A stretch of DNA of 5,070 nt from Syntrophomonadaceae bacterium (GTDB lineage: Bacteria; Bacillota; Dethiobacteria; DTU022), in NCBI GenBank assembly GCA_003564055.1, contig PWSG01000214.1, forward strand, positions 1 to 5,070. The letters run 5' to 3'. Positions 1-5,069 of the stretch are shown here, one piece after another; position 1 is the first letter of the stretch; each line of letters begins with the position of its first letter. Under the pieces are notes generated by a model. It did not search any database and was not told the DNA's origin. It saw nothing but the letters and a program-made list of their open reading frames with translations. The translations under genes were made by a program, and so were the position numbers.

Positions 1-869
1 CCATAGTACATTATCAACTGATCATTTTCAGGATTATAGACTGTCCCGGTGGGAAAGGTTACCCCGGGAACATCTCCTACCCTTTCATATTGTTCGTGCG
101 GGCCGAAAACCCACTGGTCACAGCGTTTCCTTATTATCCAGGGTTCTTCGAGATCTAGCAGGGCCAGGCCGACCCTGTATAAACTGCCGGAAGCAGTGAG
201 GCGAACCCCATGGTAGATTATCAGCCAGCCTTCATCAGTTTTGATCGGGGGCGGTCCAAGGCCGACCCGGGAACTATCCCACCAGCCCGGGCGAACGGGA
301 AGCAGTACCTTGTGATGACCCCAGTATTCGAGATCCGGGGAACTGGAAATCCAGATGTGAGCTTCGCCGCGAATAATCGGGCGGTGGAGCATAGTATATT
401 TGCCATCAATCAAACATGGGAAGAGTGATGCGTCTTTGTCTTCCGGGGGGAGCATTGACCCGTGACGCTCAAAGCTCTGCAGGTCATTTGAAAGGGCCAG
501 CGAAACTACCGGGCCGTCTTTTGAAAATGACACGTAAGTAATGGCAAATTGCTCCTTGTCTTCAAGCCAGACAATGCGGGGGTCTTCTATTCCCCACCTT
601 TCTTCATCAAAGTTAACATCGGGCATTAATGCCGGTTTTTCGTCAACCTGCCAGTTTGTCATACCATCCTTGCTGCGGGCAATAGTTAGATGCGAAAATC
701 CACGCATATCTTCGACGCGAACCAGCAGAATTGTTTCATCGTTGAACCTTACGGCAGCAGGGTTAAAGGTGGCATTAGCCGGGTAAGGCCAGCGGTCGGG
801 AACCAGGATCGGGTTGCCCTTGTAGCGCTCGAATATGTTCACCGGGCTGTAGTGGTTAAAGTAAGCCAT
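1..869 (-). CDS. GH130-family glycoside phosphorylase/mannosidase, C-terminus cut by window edge
   Basis: The reading frame runs without a stop from an ATG at 869 to the window edge, giving 289 complete residues. Family hallmarks seen in my own translation are NPAAV at 36-40, VEDMRGFSHL at 52-61, WGIEDPRI at 92-99 (the GxEDPR motif, whose Asp is the proposed general acid in GH130), DASLFP at 146-151, HRP at 162-164, and RVGLGPPPIKT then GWLIIYHGV at 201-222. Near the edge are VTFPTGTV and MYYG, which in GH130 lie close to the C-terminus, so roughly 20-50 residues are probably missing. Known GH130 enzymes phosphorolyse beta-1,4-mannosides (for example mannosylglucose or mannooligosaccharides) and some hydrolyse beta-1,2-mannosides. 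I cannot decide the substrate or mechanism from this fragment. There is no signal peptide, so a cytosolic role is likely. The start is supported by AAAGGAGT (878-885) 8 bases upstream. The carbohydrate genes that would show its pathway are not in the window. Confidence 0.9.
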   Translation of the reverse strand, partial: MAYFNHYSPVNIFERYKGNPILVPDRWPYPANATFNPAAVRFNDETILLVRVEDMRGFSHLTIARSKDGMTNWQVDEKPALMPDVNFDEERWGIEDPRIVWLEDKEQFAITYVSFSKDGPVVSLALSNDLQSFERHGSMLPPEDKDASLFPCLIDGKYTMLHRPIIRGEAHIWISSSPDLEYWGHHKVLLPVRPGWWDSSRVGLGPPPIKTDEGWLIIYHGVRLTASGSLYRVGLALLDLEEPWIIRKRCDQWVFGPHEQYERVGDVPGVTFPTGTVYNPENDQLIMYY

Positions 870-877
870 AGGGCAGG

Positions 878-885
878 ACTCCTTT
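878..885 (-). promoter_or_regulatory. Ribosome binding site of the GH130 gene
   Basis: On the minus strand AAAGGAGT sits 8 bases before the ATG at 869. It is a near-consensus Shine-Dalgarno sequence and fixes the start codon of a gene that has no other good upstream ATG. Confidence 0.8.
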
Positions 886-933
886 GAACCAGGCTGGCAA
901 TTTCCTTTCGCTGCGATTTACTATCCGGCACGA

Positions 934-961
934 TAGACTTACTAGCTGACAGCTTAGACTT
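934..961. repeat. TAGACTT direct repeat flanking a small AGCT palindrome
   Basis: TAGACTT occurs at 934-940 and again at 955-961, exactly 21 bases apart (about two helical turns). Between them is AGCT-GAC-AGCT (944-954). It lies in the leader of the GH130 gene and could be a regulator site, but each element is short enough to arise by chance. Confidence 0.25.
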
Positions 962-1048
962 GTTTCCTGATACATTAGTGCATCTATGACGAATACGGTT
1001 AAGCAAAGGACTCAGCCCAGAAGGTAACCATCTAAGGCAAACATCTTA

Positions 1049-1078
1049 ACTATACTAATTCGTTAAATATGTATTAAA
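1049..1078 (-). promoter_or_regulatory. Weak candidate promoter for the GH130 gene
   Basis: On the minus strand there is a TTTAAT (-35-like, 1078-1073), an 18-base spacer, and TATAGT (-10-like, 1054-1049), in the most AT-rich part of the gap after the MBL-fold gene. Transcription from here would give a leader of about 170 bases. The -35 match is poor, so this is only a candidate. Nothing else in the 870-1106 gap looks like a gene or a clear terminator, and readthrough from the MBL-fold gene is possible. Confidence 0.25.
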
Positions 1079-1106
1079 TCCTTCCCCGCAGTCCCGACCA
1101 CCCTGT

Positions 1107-1799
1107 CTAAAAGAAAAAGCGTTTGATCTGTTCGAGGTTACGTTCCACCCCTGCTGCTCCTTTAATATAGCCCATGTGGCCCGGAAGCAGAAACTCCACA
1201 CCTTCAAGGCGGGAGAGTTTTTCGACACTCTGGCCGAGGGTGTTCATGTCTCCACCCGGAAGATCGGCGCGCCCGATACTGCCTTCAAAAATGGTATCGC
1301 CGCTGATTAAAGCCTTATGCTCGGGCAAATGGAAGCAGACGCAGCCGGGCGAGTGACCGGGTGTGTGCAAAACTTCAATATGATCGGCTTCGCTGTTTAC
1401 AGGACCCAAATCAAGTTTGCCCTCATCTAAGTAAATATCGGGTTTAAGCGAGGGCAGCTCCCTGCCTTTTTGGGCAGCGTAGTGTCGGGCGATTGCATCA
1501 AGGATAAATTCATCATCCCTGTGCACTCCAAAACGGGTACCGTTTTGTTCGCGGATGGTGCCTGCTGACTCGGCGTGGTCGGGATGACCGTGTGTGCAGA
1601 GAATAAGATCGACATCGTTAATACTTATTCCGTCAGCGGACATGTCTTGAATTAGCTGATCGAGACAGCTTTCATTCAGTTCATTATACATATGCCCGGG
1701 ATCAAATAAAATAGTCTGTTTTCCTTTCAAGATAATACTGTTACAGTTGTTTGCCCTTCCCTGCCATGGGTACCAGTACAGGTGCTCTGTTAGTTGCAT
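1107..1799 (-). CDS. Metallo-beta-lactamase-fold hydrolase (glyoxalase II-like), 230 aa
   Basis: A complete single-domain MBL-fold protein. The metal-binding set is visible in order: THGHPDH at 69-75 (His70, His72, Asp74, His75), HTPGHSPG with His149, SGDTIFEGSIGRADLPGGD with the bridging Asp168, and LLPGHMG with His208. This is the complete ligand pattern of the binuclear-metal glyoxalase II/hydrolase group. The length (about 230) also fits compact bacterial relatives. Many relatives are annotated as hydroxyacylglutathione hydrolase, but a genuine glyoxalase II has an extra C-terminal glutathione-binding domain that is absent here. The substrate is therefore unknown, with thioester or other ester hydrolysis as the likeliest chemistry. 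There is no signal peptide, so it is probably cytosolic. The ATG at 1799 is preceded by AAGGAGG. It is divergent from the radical SAM gene and upstream of the GH130 gene on the same strand, separated by 237 bases, which argues against a tight operon. Confidence 0.9.
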   Translation of the reverse strand: MQLTEHLYWYPWQGRANNCNSIILKGKQTILFDPGHMYNELNESCLDQLIQDMSADGISINDVDLILCTHGHPDHAESAGTIREQNGTRFGVHRDDEFILDAIARHYAAQKGRELPSLKPDIYLDEGKLDLGPVNSEADHIEVLHTPGHSPGCVCFHLPEHKALISGDTIFEGSIGRADLPGGDMNTLGQSVEKLSRLEGVEFLLPGHMGYIKGAAGVERNLEQIKRFFF

Positions 1800-1810
1800 A
1801 AAATTATATG

Positions 1811-1817
1811 CCTCCTT
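1811..1817 (-). promoter_or_regulatory. Ribosome binding site of the MBL-fold gene
   Basis: AAGGAGG on the minus strand lies 11 bases before the ATG at 1799. It is a full-strength Shine-Dalgarno with slightly long spacing and supports this start. Confidence 0.8.
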
Positions 1818-1848
1818 AGCTAAATATAAGTGAATGCCAGCTTAGTCA

Positions 1849-1880
1849 TTAACACCAAATTTAAAATCATATAGTGTTAA
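1849..1880. repeat. Inverted heptamer TTAACAC/GTGTTAA in the MBL-fold gene leader
   Basis: TTAACAC (1849-1855) and GTGTTAA (1874-1880) form a perfect 7-base inverted repeat with an 18-base AT-rich spacer. Each half is followed on the plus strand by CCAAAT or close to it (TTAACACCAAAT at 1849-1860, TTAACCAAAT at 1877-1886), so there is also a direct-repeat component. It lies just downstream of the proposed transcription start of the MBL-fold gene, where a repressor would act. No regulator can be assigned. Confidence 0.35.
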
Positions 1881-1888
1881 CCAAATAT

Positions 1889-1918
1889 TTTATAGATGGC
1901 AGTTCTTTTTAATGATAA
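1889..1918 (-). promoter_or_regulatory. Candidate promoter of the MBL-fold gene
   Basis: On the minus strand TTATCA (1918-1913) and TATAAA (1894-1889) are separated by 18 bases, matching the sigma-A -35 and -10 consensus at 4/6 and 5/6 positions. The predicted start would be near 1882, giving an untranslated leader of about 80 bases. The region is generally AT-rich, so chance matches are possible. Confidence 0.4.
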
Positions 1919-1946
1919 CATAATTTAAGAACTTTATGGCAACCAC

Positions 1947-1975
1947 TTGATGGAGTAAAGTTTTTAAGTTACAAT
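1947..1975 (+). promoter_or_regulatory. Candidate sigma-A promoter of the radical SAM gene
   Basis: TTGATG (1947-1952), an ideal 17-base spacer, and TACAAT (1970-1975) match the housekeeping consensus at 4/6 and 5/6 positions. The expected transcription start is about 1981-1984, inside the left arm of the palindrome at 1977-2001. The leader before the ATG at 2016 would be about 33 bases. This promoter-then-palindrome order fits repression at the start site. Confidence 0.6.
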
Positions 1976-1976
1976 A

Positions 1977-2001
1977 ATATATAACCATTATGGTTATATA
2001 T
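1977..2001. promoter_or_regulatory. Perfect 25-bp palindrome, probable operator over the start site of the radical SAM gene
   Basis: Two perfect 12-base arms (1977-1988 and 1990-2001) surround a single central T at 1989. The core is ATAACCAT-T-ATGGTTAT with alternating AT outside it. It begins one base after the -10 box and ends just before the ribosome binding site. Size and symmetry suit a dimeric helix-turn-helix regulator. As RNA it could form only an AU-rich hairpin with no following U-run, so it is unlikely to be a terminator. The regulator is not in the window and its identity is unknown. Confidence 0.6.
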
Positions 2002-2002
2002 A

Positions 2003-2010
2003 GAGAGGTG
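2003..2010 (+). promoter_or_regulatory. Ribosome binding site that decides the radical SAM start
   Basis: GAGAGGTG lies 5 bases before the ATG at 2016. An in-frame GTG at 2010 would extend the protein by two residues but overlaps this site, so the ATG at 2016 is the more likely start. Confidence 0.6.
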
Positions 2011-2015
2011 TGTTT

Positions 2016-3260
2016 ATGAAAAAACAAGAAAGTAGCAGAATAAAAAGCATCCTTGCTGATGCAGGGCTGGAAAAGTGCATCGGTAATGGTGAATATTTAG
2101 TTGATGAGCGTGATGATGAAATAATCGTGCATAAAATCGGGACCGGGTTAAAAAAAATCTACCTGGAGCCCACTTCTGCGTGCAACCTGCAATGTGTTAC
2201 CTGCGTAAGGCAGCAGTGGCCTGATTTTACCGAGGGTGAAATGGATATAGATCTTTTTGATAAGCTTCTTAGCCAGCTTAAAGCCTTTCCCGATCTGGAG
2301 AGGATTCATCTGGGCGGATTCGGTGAACCGCTGGCCCATTCACAGGCTTTGCAGATAATCAGAAAATTAACGGATGCCGGTTACCTGGTTTCGCTAAGTA
2401 CAAATGGCACTCTGGTCACAACAGATGCGGCCCGGACTTTGATTGAAAGCGGGGTTCATATCGTCTACTTCTCTATTGACAGCGTTGATGAAAACACCTT
2501 CCGCAAAATCAGGGTCGGCAGTGAGCTGGACGATGTGATTGCCAATATTGTGAACCTGCAAAAAATAAAGCAGGAAATGAATGTCTACAATCCCAAGGTA
2601 GTTCTTGAATTTGTCCTGATGCGCAGCAACCTTGACCAGCTGCCGCTTATGCCAAAACTGGCCAAAGAAGTTGGCGCGACTACAGTGCTGGTTACAAATC
2701 TTTTAGCTTATTCAGAAGAAATGTATCAGGAAGTGCTTTATGATATGCCGGGTAATAAGCGGGAAATGGGAGCCGGCGTAATGGCCGCGCCGGGCTGGGA
2801 CAGAGAGGCAGCCCAGCACAACCTGCCTGATCCGGTAATCTGGCCGGCGATGGAGCAGGATTATGTTATGTGGGGTTCAGTAAGAATGCCGCGTATGTAC
2901 TGGGGCAGCAGCCGGCGCTGCGGCTTTATTAATGATGATGCCGCCGTAATCCGCTGGGATGGCAGTGTCAGTCCCTGCTACGGCTTAATGTACTCTTACC
3001 CTTACTTCCTTGATAACCGCAGCAAAGAAGTCAGCGCTTATTTACTGGGAAATATCAGCAGTGAAAGTTTGTATGATATCTGGAACAAGCCCGAATATGT
3101 AAAATTCCGTTACCGGGTCCGCAACTACAATTTCCCTTCCTGTATGGACTGCTCGACAAATTCAAATTGCGATTTCACCGAAGAAAACGAAGATTGCTGG
3201 GGCAATGCCCCCTCCTGCGCCGACTGCCTCTGGTCTCAGGGTATTGTGCGCTGCCCTTAA
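2016..3260 (+). CDS. Radical SAM/SPASM protein, probable maturase of the tungsten aldehyde ferredoxin oxidoreductase
   Basis: A 414-residue protein from the ATG at 2016. The radical SAM core begins with CNLQCVTC (Cys56, Cys60, Cys63, the CX3CX2C ligands of the 4Fe-4S cluster that cleaves S-adenosylmethionine). It is followed by GGFGEP at 100-105 (the SAM-binding GGE-like motif), STNG at 128-131 and SIDS at 153-156. The C-terminus has a SPASM-like auxiliary-cluster region: Cys302-X13-Gly-X4-Cys321, then Cys376-X2-Cys379-X5-Cys385, then Cys394, Cys401, Cys404 and Cys413. The family knowledge used is that radical SAM/SPASM proteins of this kind recur beside tungsten AOR genes and are called tungsten-cofactor oxidoreductase maturases; the cmo gene next to aor in Pyrococcus furiosus is comparable. 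The AOR and MoaD genes are convergent with it here, which supports the assignment. The modification it performs is not known to me. A peptide-modifying SPASM enzyme is the alternative, but no small precursor peptide is visible nearby. Confidence 0.85.
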   Translation: MKKQESSRIKSILADAGLEKCIGNGEYLVDERDDEIIVHKIGTGLKKIYLEPTSACNLQCVTCVRQQWPDFTEGEMDIDLFDKLLSQLKAFPDLERIHLGGFGEPLAHSQALQIIRKLTDAGYLVSLSTNGTLVTTDAARTLIESGVHIVYFSIDSVDENTFRKIRVGSELDDVIANIVNLQKIKQEMNVYNPKVVLEFVLMRSNLDQLPLMPKLAKEVGATTVLVTNLLAYSEEMYQEVLYDMPGNKREMGAGVMAAPGWDREAAQHNLPDPVIWPAMEQDYVMWGSVRMPRMYWGSSRRCGFINDDAAVIRWDGSVSPCYGLMYSYPYFLDNRSKEVSAYLLGNISSESLYDIWNKPEYVKFRYRVRNYNFPSCMDCSTNSNCDFTEENEDCWGNAPSCADCLWSQGIVRCP

Positions 3261-3267
3261 GCAAAAA

Positions 3268-3302
3268 TAAGTTAAAAAGGTGTCTGACACCTTTTTAACT
3301 TA
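3268..3302. repeat. Long perfect palindrome with GGTGTC/GACACC core, REP-like and possible bidirectional terminator
   Basis: Two perfect 17-base arms (3268-3284 and 3286-3302) surround a single T at 3285. The centre is AAAAAGGTGTC-T-GACACCTTTTT, so the GC core is followed by T5 on either strand, as in an intrinsic bidirectional terminator. It starts 8 bases after the stop codon of the radical SAM gene. The GGTGTCTGACACC core also resembles dispersed palindromes that I recall from many bacterial genomes, some linked to REP-associated (IS200/IS605-like) transposases. That link is from memory. Only one copy is in the window. Confidence 0.65.
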
Positions 3303-3345
3303 GTGATATTGTGTCATTTTTCGTTTTTCGTGAGGGAAAAGGCAA

Positions 3346-3374
3346 GAGGCGCGGCTTTAAAACAGCCGCGCCTC
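3346..3374 (-). terminator. GC-rich stem-loop ending the aor-moaD transcript
   Basis: GAGGCGCGGCT (3346-3356) pairs perfectly with AGCCGCGCCTC (3364-3374) across a 7-base loop. The 11-bp stem with 9 G-C pairs is very stable. It lies 25 bases downstream of the MoaD-like stop. On the minus strand it is followed by TTGCCTTTTCCC, a broken U-tract. On the plus strand it is followed by CTTCTTCGTTTT, so it may also stop readthrough from the radical SAM gene. Confidence 0.7.
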
Positions 3375-3399
3375 GCTTCTTCGTTTTACTGCCGGTAAT

Positions 3400-3639
3400 T
3401 TATCCTCCCCCGACCGGAGGGAATATAGCTACCTCGTCTCCATCCTCCAGGGTATAATCATCGGGACGACTTCTGTGCCTGATAAAAACCTGCTTGGCCT
3501 CTTCAGCCTTAATGCCCACTTTATCAAGCAGATCTTTTACGGTTGCTCCTTCGGGCAGCTCAACGGCAAATGGTTCATTGCGCTTATCTTCCGGATGATA
3601 GCGGATCAGTGTTGCGTATAGAGTTACTTTCACTTTCAT
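3400..3639 (-). CDS. moaD: MoaD/ThiS-family sulfur carrier protein, 79 aa
   Basis: A small ubiquitin-like beta-grasp protein. Seen directly: an N-terminal strand MKVKVTLYATL, LPEGATVKDLL at 28-38, the LEDGDEVAIFPPVGGG tail at 64-79, and a C-terminal glycine run. The GDEVAIFPPVGGG ending is characteristic of MoaD, whose terminal Gly is adenylated by a MoeB-type enzyme, converted to a thiocarboxylate, and delivers sulfur to build the dithiolene of molybdopterin (pyranopterin), used by both Mo and W enzymes. The length of 79 is normal. The ATG at 3639 is 5 bases after the AOR stop codon and has only a weak upstream GGGA, so translation is probably coupled to the AOR gene. MoaE and MoeB partners are not in the window, so it may be an AOR-dedicated carrier or share partners encoded elsewhere. 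A ThiS-like or protein-tagging role is less likely in this context. Confidence 0.88.
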   Translation of the reverse strand: MKVKVTLYATLIRYHPEDKRNEPFAVELPEGATVKDLLDKVGIKAEEAKQVFIRHRSRPDDYTLEDGDEVAIFPPVGGG

Positions 3640-3644
3640 CGCAA

Positions 3645-5069
3645 TTAATCCCAGAAGGTATCGAGTTCTTTGTCAGAGATATCCCAGACATTGTCATGGG
3701 GAGGAAGCTTCTCTAACTTCATAAACTCAGGCATACGATCCGCTTCCTTGCCTAAGCCTGCCCTCAAATTGAAATCCCTTTCAATGCGCAGGATTTCATC
3801 ACCAATCCTTGTAACATCATCAGAGGTGTATTTAGTGCCAAGCATACCGTTTACTGTTTCTATGACACCTTCAAAGCCACTAGGAATATCAAGAATGGGA
3901 AAGGCAATAAAGAGACAGTACCCTGCAGCATCGATAAAGGCGGTTGTGTCCTGAAAAGCCTTGGATAGACCGACTTTGTCTTTTGTAGCAAGCGGATCTG
4001 CGCTTCCTCCAACCCCGGCAATCTCGGGCGCAACTGTGTAACCGGCGGTGTGGTCTGCACCCATGGTTGAAGTAGCATAAGTTACACCGATGCCTTTTAC
4101 TGCCCGCGGTTCGTAGGCCGGCATGCCCTGGCGTTTAACGGTCGGGATACGGGTTACCCCGTAGGCCTCACCGGTGAACTGTGCCCCCTGGCCGAGAATG
4201 TGGCCCAGCGGGGTGCGATCGTAAAGCTCTTTTAGCATTTTAATCGCTGCTTTACCATCACCAAATTCAGCCAACCCGGCTTCCATGGCCACACCGATAG
4301 TACAACCGGCTTCAATGGTATCTATACCAAGGTCGTTACAGAGCCTGACCATTTCTGCAATATCATCGAGATCATCGATGCCGCAGTTGGCACCAAGTGC
4401 CCAGATCGATTCATATTCTACGCTTGATACATGCTCACTGCCATCTTTATAGGAGTAAACTGTAGAACAGTTAATGATACAGCCGGGATGGCAGCGGTGT
4501 CCCATTGTGCCTTCGCCGCCACGTTTTTCTAATGTTTCAGCCATCGCTTCACCGCTAATTTTCTTGGCTCCTTCAAATACTCCCGAACGGAAATTGTTGG
4601 TCGGCAGTCCTCCTGCTTCATTTAGAACATTAATCAACAAAGCGGTACCGTAGCTGTTCAGTCCGCCGCCTTTTTTAGTTAAATCATGGGTTTGAATTGC
4701 TTCAGCCAGCTTTTTCTGGCCGGCGCGGAGCATTTCTTCATCAGCAGGTTTTATACCGGGGGCATCTTTATGGTCAAGCACTATCGCTTTAAGACCCTTG
4801 CTGCCCATGACGGCACCTAGGCCGCCACGACCTGCATAACGGGCGGCGCGACCTTCGGGGTCGTTAAAAGCAATGCCAGCCATGGCCATTTTTGCCTCCC
4901 CGGCTGGCCCATTAACAACAAAGGCAGGCTTGTCGTCAAATTTATCCCAGATCATTTTTCCCGATTCGTAAGCGCCCTTGCCTTTCATGTCATCTGCAGG
5001 GACCAGTTCTCCACCGTTTACATCAAGTTTTAAAAGCCACTGCGAACCGTCTTCAACGAGGCCTTCGAT
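3645..5069 (-). CDS. aor: Tungsten-type aldehyde:ferredoxin oxidoreductase (AOR family), N-terminus beyond window edge
   Basis: The frame is open from the right edge; 474 residues are visible (an internal Met at 4988 is not the start). AOR enzymes oxidise aldehydes to carboxylates, or run in reverse, with ferredoxin as electron partner. Family signatures in order, numbered from the first visible residue: NGPAG at 53-57; GRAARYAGRGGLGAVMGSKG at 73-92, the highly conserved AOR glycine-rich block; CHPGCIINC at 193-201, proposed 4Fe-4S ligands; ALGANCGIDDLD at 224-235; LCNDLGID at 243-250, equivalent to the first pterin-binding motif; YEPRAVKGIG and TSTMGADH at 319-340; DAAGYC at 380-385, the second pterin motif with the expected fourth cluster Cys. 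About 600 residues is usual, so roughly 110-140 N-terminal residues, including the start codon, are missing. No frameshift is seen. It is probably cytosolic, and it is followed directly by the MoaD-like gene. The substrate cannot be told from sequence. Confidence 0.93.
   Translation of the reverse strand: MEGLVEDGSQWLLKLDVNGGELVPADDMKGKGAYESGKMIWDKFDDKPAFVVNGPAGEAKMAMAGIAFNDPEGRAARYAGRGGLGAVMGSKGLKAIVLDHKDAPGIKPADEEMLRAGQKKLAEAIQTHDLTKKGGGLNSYGTALLINVLNEAGGLPTNNFRSGVFEGAKKISGEAMAETLEKRGGEGTMGHRCHPGCIINCSTVYSYKDGSEHVSSVEYESIWALGANCGIDDLDDIAEMVRLCNDLGIDTIEAGCTIGVAMEAGLAEFGDGKAAIKMLKELYDRTPLGHILGQGAQFTGEAYGVTRIPTVKRQGMPAYEPRAVKGIGVTYATSTMGADHTAGYTVAPEIAGVGGSADPLATKDKVGLSKAFQDTTAFIDAAGYCLFIAFPILDIPSGFEGVIETVNGMLGTKYTSDDVTRIGDEILRIERDFNLRAGLGKEADRMPEFMKLEKLPPHDNVWDISDKELDTFWD

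Noticed and set aside
210..887. Plus-strand open frames of 65-81 codons at 210-428, 541-786 and 690-887
   Set aside because: They are antisense to the GH130 gene, whose minus-strand frame has clear family motifs throughout. Their translations have no recognisable domain.
1174..1615. Small open frames overlapping the MBL-fold gene (1174-1356 plus, 1427-1615 minus)
   Set aside because: They are out of frame with, or antisense to, a complete protein that has all metal-binding motifs. They are shadow frames.
1800..2009. A riboswitch (such as a molybdenum/tungsten cofactor element) or a T-box in the divergent region
   Set aside because: I see no multi-stem conserved architecture. The plus-side leader is only about 33 bases, and the minus-side leader has only the TTAACAC inverted repeat.
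2010..2015. GTG start at 2010 for the radical SAM gene
   Set aside because: It overlaps the probable ribosome binding site GAGAGGTG. The ATG at 2016 has correct spacing.
2148..2339. Minus-strand open frame inside the radical SAM gene
   Set aside because: It lies antisense to the cluster-binding region of the radical SAM core. It is a shadow frame.
3261..3399. A small precursor peptide gene for the radical SAM/SPASM enzyme
   Set aside because: The gap is filled by two hairpins and has no short frame with a ribosome binding site, so a peptide substrate is not supported here.
3670..4078. Open frames at 3670-3954 plus and 3860-4078 minus inside the AOR gene
   Set aside because: They overlap a strongly conserved AOR coding region in another frame and have no plausible ribosome binding site or domain.
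4986..4988. ATG at 4988 as the true start of the AOR gene
   Set aside because: The frame stays open for 27 more codons to the window edge, and the upstream residues (for example SQWLLKLDVNG) continue the AOR family sequence. This is an internal Met.
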